In this document: one piece after another, positions 1 through 8,700 of the stretch
Numbering within the stretch: the first letter of the stretch is position 1
How the letters are laid out: every line of letters begins with the position of its first letter
Source of the DNA: K189A clade bacterium
GTDB lineage: Bacteria; Pseudomonadota; Gammaproteobacteria; Pseudomonadales; Azotimanducaceae
Assembly: GCA_018607725.1 (NCBI GenBank)
Contig: JABBAY010000156.1
Location: forward strand, 1-33,079
Direction: 5' to 3'
Length of the DNA: 33,079 nucleotides
Made by a program: the position numbers and the translations under genes
The notes under the pieces: model-generated
Seen by the model: only the letters and a program-made list of their open reading frames with translations
What the model was told of the DNA's origin: nothing
Databases searched by the model: none

Positions 1-11
1 GATCAATTGAA

Positions 12-83
12 GCTTTGATCGAACGGCTTTGATCGAACGGCTTTGATCGAACGGCATTGATCGAACGGCTTTGATCGAACGGC
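12..83. repeat. Tandem array of five 14-bp units (array 1)
   Basis: Five head-to-tail 14-bp units (TTTGATCGAACGGC, two of them beginning ATTGATC) run from 14 to 83 and are followed by a T-rich stretch. The core GCTTTGAT or GCATTGAT recurs at 12, 26, 40, 54 and 68. There are no unique spacers, so this is not CRISPR. It lies on the 3' side of the minus-strand oxidoreductase. The rest of 1-225 shows no gene I can support. The same 8-bp core recurs five times in array 2 near 5565-5631. Confidence 0.9.
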
Positions 84-225
84 ATTTTTTTGTTTTTGGG
101 TGAAATATTTTGTCGCGTCAGGTCATCGAAATGTTGAGCACCTAACACTGACACCCAGCATCTCCCTGTCATATTCGCTTGTGTTATTTCACTCCGACAT
201 TCAGAGAATCGATCAACCTTGCGAA

Positions 226-1203
226 CTAAGCTGCTACGACAGACAACACGACCTTACCCAGCGTTGTATCCGAAGCTACCTGATCGTGCGCCTTGTTAAC
301 ATCCTTGATGTCATAAACCGTATCGATAATCGCCTGAATCTCTCCCGTCGCGATCTTTGGCCACACTTGCTCTTCAAGCTGACCCATGATCTGCGCTTTC
401 TCAGCGATAGGACGCGCGCGCAAGGTCGAACCGATCACTCGCAGGCGCTTCATCATCAGCATGGCCAATTCGATCTCACTTTTGCTACCACCCATCAAAC
501 CAATTAGCACCAAACGGCCGTTCATACCCAGAAGCTTCAGATTGTCTTCCAGATAAGCACCACCCACAGGATCCAGAATCACATCGACACCCGCTGCACC
601 AGCAAAGGCCACAGCTTTCTCGAGGAACGATCCCTCGTTACGATTGCTACCCGCGGCAGCACCCAAGGCGATGCAGGCACTAATCTTTTCATCATTTCCA
701 GCTGTGACAAAACAGGGATTACCAAAGCTTTTGCACAGCTGGATGCCGGCAGTACCGACGCCGCTTGCGCCAGCATGAAGCACCACTTTTTCGCCGGGCA
801 TCAATCCCGCTTCAATAAACAGGTTCAGCCAGGCTGTCGCAAACACCTCGGGCAAGGCTGCCGCCTGAACAAAGCTCAATCCGGCCGGTACTGGCAGAAC
901 GCTGCCCATGGGGGCAACCGCATACTCAGCATAGCCACCACCGCTTAGCAGCGCACAAACACGATCACCCACATGCCACCGATCAACGTCACTGCCGACG
1001 GCAACAATCTCGCCCGCACACTCCAGACCCATGATGGCACTGGCACCAGCCGGTGGCGGATAAAAACCCCGGCGTTGCATCAGGTCAGCACGATTAATCG
1101 CGGTGGCATGCACACGAATCAACACCTCGCCTGCACCGGCGACGGGTTGCTCCACTTCAGTCCAACTCATGGTCTGATCGTCATTCACAGTCACTGCTTT
1201 CAT
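226..1203 (-). CDS. NAD(P)H quinone oxidoreductase, zinc-free MDR family (PIG3-like)
   Basis: This 325-aa protein is a medium-chain dehydrogenase/reductase of the quinone oxidoreductase branch, expected to reduce quinones or activated alkenes with NADPH in the cytosol. The N-terminal GroES-like domain (about 1-120) has the family patterns VHATAINRADLMQRRG and GDRVCALLSGGGYAEYA. The Rossmann domain follows, with the nucleotide-binding motif HAGASGVGTAGIQL near residue 143. The cysteine and histidine ligands for structural and catalytic zinc of alcohol dehydrogenases are absent, which points to the zinc-free subgroup. Length is typical. A clear AGGAG ribosome site lies just upstream of the ATG. 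It follows slyX and hisHF on the same strand but is separated by about 80 bp, so co-transcription is possible but not shown. The physiological substrate is unknown. Confidence 0.9.
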   Translation of the reverse strand: MKAVTVNDDQTMSWTEVEQPVAGAGEVLIRVHATAINRADLMQRRGFYPPPAGASAIMGLECAGEIVAVGSDVDRWHVGDRVCALLSGGGYAEYAVAPMGSVLPVPAGLSFVQAAALPEVFATAWLNLFIEAGLMPGEKVVLHAGASGVGTAGIQLCKSFGNPCFVTAGNDEKISACIALGAAAGSNRNEGSFLEKAVAFAGAAGVDVILDPVGGAYLEDNLKLLGMNGRLVLIGLMGGSKSEIELAMLMMKRLRVIGSTLRARPIAEKAQIMGQLEEQVWPKIATGEIQAIIDTVYDIKDVNKAHDQVASDTTLGKVVLSVVAA

Positions 1204-1286
1204 TTGTATCTCCTGTTAGGCAAAAATTGAGTCGCGGGCCGAGCGAAGAAAATGCGCCAGCGTGGCGCTGCCGCCAAACGTACGGG

Positions 1287-1493
1287 TTAGTAATGTGGTG
1301 GTGGCGGTTCCGGCGCAGCATCACCTAAAGACCGAGTATCGAGCGCCCGCAATTCGTTGCCGAGTAATTGTACTTGCCGTTGCAATGTTAATATCTGATG
1401 TTGCTGACTGACCAGCGCATCGTCCAGCTTTTGAATCATATCTTCCTGAAAAGCCAGCTTCATTTCCAGGCCGTCAAATTGGTGATTAGTCAT
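1287..1493 (-). CDS. slyX: SlyX family protein
   Basis: A 68-aa protein of the SlyX family, a small predicted coiled-coil protein common in gammaproteobacteria whose function is not established. Residues 8-55 form a heptad-like helix rich in Leu, Gln and Glu, and the protein ends in the characteristic proline-rich tail PPPPHY. It begins 19 bp after the hisF stop on the same strand, so it probably rides on the hisHF transcript. Identification rests on size, the coiled coil and the C-terminal motif, which together are distinctive. Confidence 0.88.
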   Translation of the reverse strand: MTNHQFDGLEMKLAFQEDMIQKLDDALVSQQHQILTLQRQVQLLGNELRALDTRSLGDAAPEPPPPHY

Positions 1494-1512
1494 AGTATCG
1501 CCTGCTCAACCT

Positions 1513-2295
1513 TCACGCGTATTTCAACCGCACTTTAACACCATGTTCGTGGAGCCACTGCTTGAGCCCACTCACAGTATACTCACCGAAGTGGAGCATA
1601 GAGGCCACCAGCGCCGCGTCAGCTTTACCTTCGGTCAACACCGCCAGCAAGTGCTCGGGTTTACCTGCGCCACCGGAGGCGATCACAGGAATTGATACCG
1701 CTTCGGCAATCATCCGCGTCAGGTTGATTTCATAACCTGCTTTCGTGCCATCAGCATCGATGGAGTTGACCACCAGCTCACCGGCACCCAGGGCTTCGCC
1801 TTGCAGCGCCCAGGCTAGGGCGTCTAAACCCATGGGTGTGCGGCCGCCATTGATCACCACCTCGTAGCCACTGGGAATGGTGTCACTGACCTTTACCTGT
1901 TTTATATCCATTGATAGTACGACGTTTTGATTACCGATCGCGTAGGCGCATTCGCTAATCAACTCAGGTCGGAGTACCGCCGCAGAATTGACGTTGATTT
2001 TTTCAGCACCCGCCCACAACAGCCTATTCGCATCCTCAACGGTACGGATCCCACCCCCTACGGAGAACGGGATATAAACTTGCGCAGCGACCGCTTCGAC
2101 CACATCTAACATGATGTCGCGCTTGTCACTGGACGCTGTGATGTCATAAAACACCAGCTCGTCGAGGCCGTCCTCATAGTATTCCTTTGCTTTCGCGATG
2201 GGGTCACCGATATCTCGCGTATCAACAAACTTCACACTTTTCGCGAGTTGCCCTTCGCGTACATCAAGACAGGCGATAATGCGTTTACTTAACAT
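1513..2295 (-). CDS. hisF: Imidazole glycerol phosphate synthase, cyclase subunit HisF
   Basis: HisF is the (beta-alpha)8-barrel subunit that uses ammonia from HisH to convert PRFAR to imidazole glycerol phosphate and AICAR. The 260-aa protein starts at ATG 2293-2295, two bases after the hisH stop. A GTG start 12 bases upstream would overlap hisH and is less likely. Visible catalytic features are the N-terminal Asp in ACLDVREG, the conserved Lys in [24 protein letters not shown], the Asp in VVLSMDIKQ, the catalytic Asp of [13 protein letters not shown], and [12 protein letters not shown]. All residues needed for activity appear present. From memory it resembles the Thermotoga-type sequence ([12 protein letters not shown]...) more than enterobacterial HisF. 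No other histidine gene lies in the window, so a specialised or second copy (as in O-antigen clusters) cannot be excluded. Confidence 0.93.
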   Translation of the reverse strand: MLSKRIIACLDVREGQLAKSVKFVDTRDIGDPIAKAKEYYEDGLDELVFYDITASSDKRDIMLDVVEAVAAQVYIPFSVGGGIRTVEDANRLLWAGAEKINVNSAAVLRPELISECAYAIGNQNVVLSMDIKQVKVSDTIPSGYEVVINGGRTPMGLDALAWALQGEALGAGELVVNSIDADGTKAGYEINLTRMIAEAVSIPVIASGGAGKPEHLLAVLTEGKADAALVASMLHFGEYTVSGLKQWLHEHGVKVRLKYA

Positions 2296-2297
2296 AT

Positions 2298-2921
2298 TTA
2301 TACACACCCATCCCAGACGCCAAACTCGGCGAGAATTGAAAGTCCCTTTTTGCCACTTTTTTCAAGATGAAACTGGGTCGCAAACAGGTTCTTGTGCCCC
2401 AGCATGGAACAGAAACGACCACCATAGTCCGTCACACCATAAACATCCTCGGCATTTGCCGGACGGGTGAAATAGGAATGGACAAAATAAAACTCGTCAC
2501 CCGATTCAATCCTGCTGAGCAACGGGTGAGGCCGAAGGATCTCAACCTCATTCCAACCAATATGCGGCACCTTCAGGGTTTTATCCGCCAAATCGAACTT
2601 TTCGACGACTCCCTCAACCAAGCCCAGACAATCGCGATGGCCTTCTTCAGACTTCTGCAGAACAATCTGGCTACCGAGACAAATACCCAACATCGGTTTG
2701 CCGGTGGCAAAGAAGTCCCGCATGGCCTTGTCCAAGCCCCGAGCATGCAAGGTATCCACCGCGCTCTCAGCAGATCCGACACCCGGGAAGATCAGTCGAT
2801 CTGCGTCCATGATTTCCTGCGGATCAGCACTGATGCAAGCCGGTATTCCCTCGTGCTCACAGGCTCGCAGTACGCTACGCAGATTTCCAGCGTCATAGTC
2901 GACGATTACAAGCATACCCAT
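2298..2921 (-). CDS. hisH: Imidazole glycerol phosphate synthase, glutamine amidotransferase subunit HisH
   Basis: HisH is the class I glutamine amidotransferase partner of HisF, delivering ammonia through the HisF barrel. The 207-aa protein shows [10 protein letters not shown] (about 45-54), the nucleophile Cys81 in GICLGSQ (GICLGMQ in most homologues), [18 protein letters not shown], and the His185/Glu187 pair in TQFHLEKSG (usually FHPEKS). The catalytic triad is therefore intact, with a Ser and a Leu at two normally Met and Pro positions. The start is ATG 2919-2921 with a GGGAT site a few bases upstream. A second ATG two codons later is possible. It is the first gene of the hisH-hisF-slyX set and is divergent from the GntR-PurM gene. 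Confidence 0.93.
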   Translation of the reverse strand: MGMLVIVDYDAGNLRSVLRACEHEGIPACISADPQEIMDADRLIFPGVGSAESAVDTLHARGLDKAMRDFFATGKPMLGICLGSQIVLQKSEEGHRDCLGLVEGVVEKFDLADKTLKVPHIGWNEVEILRPHPLLSRIESGDEFYFVHSYFTRPANAEDVYGVTDYGGRFCSMLGHKNLFATQFHLEKSGKKGLSILAEFGVWDGCV

Positions 2922-2944
2922 CTATCCCAAATTCAGCAGGCCGC

Positions 2945-2950
2945 ATTATA
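2945..2950 (-). promoter_or_regulatory. Putative -10 box of hisH
   Basis: Read on the minus strand this is a perfect TATAAT, about 24 bases before the hisH start. The matching -35 position (2968-2973, 17-bp spacer) reads GAGAAA, a poor match, so the promoter may need an activator or may be weak. This is pattern-based inference only. Confidence 0.35.
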
Positions 2951-3031
2951 GGCGATAGCGCAGTAGATTTCTCAGTCCGCAACGGTCGATGCGGCTTTTT
3001 AGACGGATTTCTGTCATTTGTCGGTTGTTAA

Positions 3032-3053
3032 CTGTATTATCCATGTAATACAG
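3032..3053. promoter_or_regulatory. Perfect inverted repeat, candidate operator of the GntR-PurM protein
   Basis: CTGTATTA and TAATACAG form a perfect 8-bp inverted repeat around a 6-bp spacer. It lies about 30 bp upstream of the GntR-PurM start and about 110 bp upstream of hisH. GntR-family dimers bind palindromes of this size, and autoregulation from a site in their own promoter region is common in the YtrA branch. Promoter-like AT-rich hexamers (TATTAT, TAATAC) lie inside the palindrome, so a bound dimer would block RNA polymerase. The symmetry is seen directly. The role is inferred. Confidence 0.65.
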
Positions 3054-3081
3054 ATTTCGCCGCCCAGAAACACACCCTAGG

Positions 3082-4491
3082 ATGAACATGAAACTGACCG
3101 TAGACTCCACTCTGCCAATTCCCGTCTTCCAACAGATCATTGATCAAGTACATTTTGCCGTCAATGCCGGCGAACTCAAACCCGGTGATCGCCTGCCGAG
3201 CATTCGCGGTCTCGCCGCAGACAACGACATCGCAGCCAATACCGTTGCCAAGGCATTCCGCCAGCTAGAATTCCGCGGCATCATCAGCGCTCGCGACCGG
3301 TCCGGCTTCGTGGTCTGTGAAGCCACCGCCAGTCGTTATCAATCGCGGGGGGTCAGCGCTGACAAAAATGAAGTTCATCAGGTAGTAGACAATCTCGACG
3401 CTGGCGTCATTCCCGGCGCTTTTTGCAAAATTACCGAGGACTTTCTGGGCGGCGACCCCGAGAAGTGCAATGTCATTCACGCTGACGGTGCCGGCACGAA
3501 GTCTATTATTGGCTATCTGCAATATAAAGAAACGGGCAATCCCGAGGTCTTCAAGGGTATCGCCCAAGATAGCATCGTCATGAATCTTGATGATCTGCTT
3601 TGCGTCGGCGTCAGCAATCGTATTCTGATCTCCAACACCATTAATCGGAATGCACTGAATTGCCCCGGCGAGGTTGTCTCCGCATTGATTGAGGGTAGTG
3701 AACAGTTCCTGGCTCAACTCAGAGACCATGGCGTTAATATTTACTCTGGCGGCGGCGAGACCGCTGATGTCGGCGACCTAACGGGCACTTTGGTGGTGGA
3801 CTCTTGTGCTGTGGCTATCATGAAAAAAGCGGATGTTATTCGTAATGACATTACCGCCGAATTGGCTATCGTGGGCCTGTCATCTACCGGCCAGGCGACC
3901 TACGAAACCCAGACCAACAGCGGCATGGGCAGCAACGGTTTAACCAGCGCTCGGCACGACATGTTGTGTCACTACTACGCCGAGAAGTACCCGGAGACCT
4001 TCGATCCAAACTTGCCACGGGATTTAACCTATTGCGGGCCCTATCGACTCGAGGACTCGTTACCCGACTCCAATATGCTGGTGGGCGACGCCATCCTCAG
4101 CCCGACTCGCAGCTACGCGCCGGTGATCTACAAAGCGTTGGCAGAACTCGGCAGCGAGATCAAGGGCCTGATTCACTGTTCCGGTGGTGCTCAGACCAAG
4201 TGCCTGAAATTCGGCAATCAGGTGCACTTCGTCAAGGACAATCTATTCCCAACCCCACCACTGTTCGCAGCTATTCAACAAGCCTCAGGAACTGGCTGGC
4301 AAGAAATGTATAAGGTGTTTAATATGGGCCATCGAATGGAGATCTACGTCTCACCAGCGCGGGTCAATGAGGTCATCGACATCGCTCGAAGCTTTGGTAT
4401 CGACGCCCAGCAAATAGGCTATACCGCTCACGCTGACAGTAATCATCTCACCTTGACTGACCCGTTAGGTAATCGGCACGCTTACACCTGA
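3082..4491 (+). CDS. GntR/YtrA-type HTH domain fused to AIR synthase (PurM)
   Basis: This 469-aa protein joins two domains that are normally separate. Residues about 8-80 are a GntR-family winged helix close to the YtrA branch: IPVFQQIIDQV, GELKPGDRLPSIRGLA, then NTVAKAFRQLEFRGII as recognition region. Residues about 84-469 are a complete phosphoribosylformylglycinamidine cyclo-ligase (PurM), which makes AIR from FGAM with ATP in purine synthesis. Motifs are HADGAGTKS (133-141), MNLDDLLCVG (167-176), GGETADVGD (224-232), GMGSNGLTSAR (281-291), SPTRSYAP (340-347), HCSGGAQTKCL (365-375) and VFNMGHRM (412-419). The wording of these motifs matches the longer PurM that I know from Bacteroidetes rather than the short proteobacterial enzyme. 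The start could be ATG 3082 or ATG 3088; TAGGA suits the second. It is probably an enzyme that also controls transcription, comparable in design to BirA. Whether it is catalytic, a sensor, or both is not known. Confidence 0.9.
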   Translation: MNMKLTVDSTLPIPVFQQIIDQVHFAVNAGELKPGDRLPSIRGLAADNDIAANTVAKAFRQLEFRGIISARDRSGFVVCEATASRYQSRGVSADKNEVHQVVDNLDAGVIPGAFCKITEDFLGGDPEKCNVIHADGAGTKSIIGYLQYKETGNPEVFKGIAQDSIVMNLDDLLCVGVSNRILISNTINRNALNCPGEVVSALIEGSEQFLAQLRDHGVNIYSGGGETADVGDLTGTLVVDSCAVAIMKKADVIRNDITAELAIVGLSSTGQATYETQTNSGMGSNGLTSARHDMLCHYYAEKYPETFDPNLPRDLTYCGPYRLEDSLPDSNMLVGDAILSPTRSYAPVIYKALAELGSEIKGLIHCSGGAQTKCLKFGNQVHFVKDNLFPTPPLFAAIQQASGTGWQEMYKVFNMGHRMEIYVSPARVNEVIDIARSFGIDAQQIGYTAHADSNHLTLTDPLGNRHAYT

Positions 4492-4535
4492 ACGAGCTAT
4501 AGCCACCGCGACGCAGCCCACATTAGCCCCAGCCC

Positions 4536-5396
4536 TCAGCCCTCGCTCTCACCCAAAGCGAGCGCTAAGGCCTGGTAAAAGTGCGTCACTATCGGTAATG
4601 AGTAGGTAGATTTTCGTGCTACAAAACGCACTGGCCGGGTGAGTCCTTGTGCGCCGAGGTTCATCATCTTTTCTTCCGGCACATTAAGTGTGCGAGCGAC
4701 GCCGATCGGCACCAAACCGTGACCGAAGCCTGCTAATGCCATTTGGGCGACGCTAAAAAAAGACTCCAGCGCCACCTCGCGACGAATCCGCAAGCGTTTG
4801 ACCTCATCTCGAAAGGATCGCCAGGCACCGGAATAATCCTCGATCGTAATCACCGGTAACTCGCCTTTTTTCGGCCATTTGAGCTCACTCAAGGCAGACG
4901 GGATAATCACCATCGACTCACGCATCAGAACTTCTGACTGCAAATCCGTATCAAGGGTGTCGGAACCCGTACAAACCCCGAGCATGAATTCTCCAGAGCG
5001 CACACGATCAAGCACCACCGGCGTACGATAAGTATGAAATGCGAATTTTACATCGGGCATCGCTTGTTTGATTTTAATAAAAATAGCCGGTCCCCAGGAG
5101 GACAAAATGGCGTCTGAAACCCCGATCGTCAACTCACCGCGACCGGCACTGAGGTCATCGACAAACAAGTCGCGCAAACCAGACAGCACCGGGGCTATCT
5201 TGTCCACCAACTGCTTACCATGCTGGGTTAACTCCACTCGTCGACCCTTTTTCTGGATCAGCTTCCGGTCATAGTATTTTTCAAGTGTCGCGATGCGTTT
5301 ACTCACTGCCGACTGGGAGACCCTCAGGTCAGTAGCGGCTTCCAGCATCGTACCTGTGCGTGACAGTGCCAACAGAGTTTCAAGATTTTCTATCAT
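4536..5396 (-). CDS. LysR family transcriptional regulator
   Basis: A 286-aa LysR-type regulator. The N-terminal winged helix (about 1-60) reads NLETLLALSRTGTMLEAA followed by VSQSAVSKRIATLE, the family's helix-turn-helix. The remainder is a substrate-binding-like effector domain with the usual hinge GELTIGVSD near residue 89. Length is slightly below the common 295-310. The target is unknown. LysR proteins usually regulate a divergent neighbour, but here the upstream side faces the 3' end of the carboxylase, so its own promoter is the only obvious local target. At 5418-5437 AACG and CGTT flank a 12-bp GTATAC-containing spacer in its promoter region, a weak candidate binding site. It is convergent with the GntR-PurM gene, with 44 bp between them. 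Confidence 0.93.
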   Translation of the reverse strand: MIENLETLLALSRTGTMLEAATDLRVSQSAVSKRIATLEKYYDRKLIQKKGRRVELTQHGKQLVDKIAPVLSGLRDLFVDDLSAGRGELTIGVSDAILSSWGPAIFIKIKQAMPDVKFAFHTYRTPVVLDRVRSGEFMLGVCTGSDTLDTDLQSEVLMRESMVIIPSALSELKWPKKGELPVITIEDYSGAWRSFRDEVKRLRIRREVALESFFSVAQMALAGFGHGLVPIGVARTLNVPEEKMMNLGAQGLTRPVRFVARKSTYSLPIVTHFYQALALALGESEG

Positions 5397-5564
5397 GATG
5401 ACGTCAACTCATTCCTAAACGGTATACATGATACGTTATCTATTCCCCTCGCACCAACCACTGAGTCCCATCCCACACATTTAGCAGCGGACCACAGAAT
5501 GATCCATTAACCCTGTCACGGGTGTGTCAAAACGTGCTTTTTAGTTTGTAAACTCGACGACCCA

Positions 5565-5631
5565 GCCTTGATCACTTGGCTTTGATGACTAATGCTTTGA
5601 TAACTAATGCTTTGATAACTAATGCCTTGAT
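5565..5631. repeat. Tandem array of five GC(C/T)TTGAT cores at 14-15 bp (array 2)
   Basis: GCCTTGAT or GCTTTGAT occurs at 5565, 5579, 5594, 5609 and 5624, spacing 14, 15, 15, 15. The three central units are near-identical 15-mers of the form CTTTGATAACTAATG. The core is the same as in array 1 (12-83), but the sequence between cores differs (GACTAAT or AACTAAT here, CGAAC there). There is no spacer diversity and no recognisable protein-binding consensus. Confidence 0.85.
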
Positions 5632-5712
5632 GGCCTGCACAGGGGGTTGGCGTCGACAATCGACGGGGCTCAACATTGGCCCGAAGCGACGAGATACTTA
5701 AGCGCGGATATC

Positions 5713-5746
5713 GCCGGCCCCTAGCTTGACGCAGCTAGGAGCCGGC
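5713..5746 (-). terminator. Strong hairpin after the carboxylase gene
   Basis: A 14-bp stem (5713-5726 with 5733-5746) closes a 6-base loop. On the minus-strand transcript the single non-Watson-Crick position becomes a G-U pair, so the stem is uninterrupted. It begins 8 bp after the carboxylase stop codon. No T-tract follows, so it may stabilise the mRNA 3' end or need Rho rather than act as a classical intrinsic terminator. Confidence 0.55.
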
Positions 5747-5754
5747 CATCAAAC

Positions 5755-8700
5755 TCAGGCAGTTTCAGGCGCTACTTGTTGAGGTTTGATGACAAACAGC
5801 AAATCGCCTTCGTTGACCTGTTGGCCACTGGCGATATTAATTCGCGTGACTTCATATTGCCCGTCAGCAGGATAAACCTCGCCTTCGTTTCCGGAGAATG
5901 AGTTCAAATTCACGGGCGTGAACATCTTCATAGCCTCCAGCTGACACAAAGTGTCATCAGCATTGACGATATCGCCAACATTGACGTATTCGGGCTCGGT
6001 GGGCGACGGAGTTCGATAGAAAACCCCCGTTGAAGGCGATAGCACCTTGAGCTCATCGCTACCATCGATGCGAAGCATTTCCAGGTCAATACCAACGCCT
6101 TCAGTACCCGATGCTTCCGCTATTTCCTCGATCAACGCCGCCATATCTGTACGTTCTAAAAAGGCCGGCAAATAACCTGTATCGTAAACACCATCAAGGA
6201 AAACCTTGTCAGCCAAGATTCGCTTGATCAGACAAATGTTTGTACTGATGCCATGAATCTTAACCCGGTCCAAATAGGCGAGCATTTTTTTCACGGTGTC
6301 GTTTCGATCCTTACCGTGACAAATAATCTGAACGATCAAACTATCATAGAAAGGCGATACCACTTTACCGGGACCGGCCATAGAAATTAATTGAATGTGC
6401 GACTCGACAGGGAGTTCGCAAGCCGTAATTTCGCCTGGAGTCGGCGCGAAAGACACCTTGCCGTCAGCATCCAAAACGGCTTTCTCGGCATTGACTCGAA
6501 TTTCCAGCGCATAGCCATTCTCGACTACTTTCAAGCCTTTAATAGAACCGCCAGATGCGATTTCAAATTGCTGCTTGACGATATCAACACCTGTAACAAC
6601 CTCTGTCACCGGATGCTCGACCTGCAGACGGGTATTCATTTCCATGAAATAAACCGCATCATTGGGCACGTCATAAATAAACTCAACGGTGCCAGCACCA
6701 ATGTAATCGACGGCATTGGCAATTTTGTTCGCGTGTTCATACACTTGCTTCTTGAGCTTGTCCGGCAGCATGGTCGAGGATGATTCTTCCATCAGCTTTT
6801 GGTTATTACGCTGAACACTACAGTCTCTCAAGCCGACAACCAGGGTATTACCATGGGTATCTCTTAATATCTGCGCCTCGATATGACGCAACGAAGTCAC
6901 GAATTTTTCAATATATACATCGCCATTACCGAATGCCGCCTTGGCCTCACTTGTTACCTGGTGGAATAGACCATGTAATTGCTCCGGTCGACGAACGACC
7001 TGAATACCCTTACCACCACCACCATGAACAGCCTTCAACAAGATGGGATAGCCCACCTGCTCGGCAATCTCAGCGGCACTTTCTGAGGTATTGACGATAC
7101 CATGGCTGCCAGGCACCACGGGGACATCGATGCTCTGCGTCGTGTTGATGGCATTTGACTTGTTACCCATGGTTTCCATGCTGGAAACCTTCGGTCCGAT
7201 GAAGTTAATGGCGCGATTACGCACCAGCTTGGCAAAATTCGGATCCTCTGACAGAAACCCAATACCTGGGTGCAGTGCATCTACACCTTCAATCTCGGCA
7301 ATACTCAAGACGCTCAGCGCATTCAGATAGCTTTCGTCTGAGGTGTTACCACCGATACAAACCAGACTGTGCTTTTGATCTGCACGAACCATATCTGCTG
7401 GCACTGAGTCCATATCCGGGTCCGACTGAACCAGAACCACTTCATAACCATAGTGAATCGCCCGACTCACCAGCTTCACCGCGGTACAACCGCGAGCATG
7501 GACAAGCACACGTTTAATCGGCCGAATCAGCTCGTCTTCTGAGATATGGTGCTGCACAACCATGGGCTCAGCCGCTTTTAGACTACCGGACATAATCCGA
7601 TCAACGACCTGTTCAATCGATTCGATGGGAAGCGGTATGGCTGGATCAATACGGCGAAGCTCCTGATCCAGGTCTTCTGAGAATGGATGTTTTACCAAGC
7701 CGCGCATGGCGCCCGGAGTCACCGACAGATAGTTGCTGAGCATGCAGGTATAAGGCAAGTTCCGCTCAACCACTGTTTGACCCGCAAATGGCATACTGGT
7801 ACCACTAAAATAATAATTCTGAACCAGTGGGTGAGTCACAAAACTTGCCTGCGCGCCACCGGTACAATCTCCAAACCCGAACATTATGATGGGCAGGTCG
7901 TTGTCTCGCACAAATCGCGTTATCCGGTCGTTAATCACCGCCATCGTAAACAAGGCTGCAGCACCTTCTTTAGTCTGCATACCACCTGAGGAGATAAAAC
8001 AGACAACAGGAACCTGTTGCACGGCACATTCAACCAATAGCTTACAGAATCGAACGCAGTCAGAATTGTCGATACTACCTGCCTGAAAGGCAACATTGGA
8101 CATTACCAAGCCAACCCGGTAACAGCCGGTCTCGGTGGTAAAATCACCCATACCGGTGATCAGCCCCGAAGGTCGGATATTATTCTTTAACGCCGCTTCA
8201 ATCGAAGGCCGGAAGGTGGGGAAATCTACCGGGTTCGCTGACATCAACGTACCGTTTAGTTCTGTGAAATTTTTCACATACAGATTCAACAACGATTCAT
8301 ACGAGGTCCGTTTCGAACGCTTTTCACGGGTCAATTGCTCATGAAACAAAAGATCGCGATAGGCAATATTCAATCGATTCCAAAAATCTTTTCGGCGACC
8401 AATACGAACCGGTTCGATTTTTCCTTCATAGCGCTTGCCACTACCTTGGGTGGCGTAATACTCGGGCAGCAGTTTTTCAAAGAAAAAACTCACAACCACA
8501 AACAGCGTATCTGACTTGTCCTTATGGACGACTCGGATCCATTCTTCAACGGACTTTAGAAAGACACCGCTGCGCGAGTAGCTCGCCAACTCCTGCACCC
8601 AAACAGCAAACCGCTTATTGATTTCAGTTTTGTCCTGACCCGCAACAATATCAAGACCGCAGACTTCGTTAATGGATTTGTCGATCAACTGTTGAATAAA

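Larger units (their letters stand above)
5397..5754. other. 358-bp intergenic region between LysR and the carboxylase
   Basis: No coding sequence is supportable here. The region holds the LysR promoter area (AT-rich, with the partial dyad at 5418-5437), repeat array 2 (5565-5631) and a strong hairpin (5713-5746) just past the carboxylase stop. The remainder shows nothing I recognise. Confidence 0.7.

Noticed and set aside
12-83. Tandem repeat as a CRISPR array
   Set aside because: Units are 14 bp and contiguous, with no spacers and no cas genes nearby.
1513-2921. hisHF as part of a normal histidine operon
   Set aside because: No hisA, hisB, hisI or other histidine gene lies in the window on either side.
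2367-2951. 194-codon plus-strand frame opposite hisH
   Set aside because: It lies antisense to a clear, motif-complete hisH and encodes no recognisable protein; it is a shadow frame.
2977-3001. Hairpin CCGCA/TGCGG with following T-run as a terminator
   Set aside because: No plus-strand gene lies upstream to be terminated, and the stem has only five pairs; probably coincidental, though it could limit antisense transcription.
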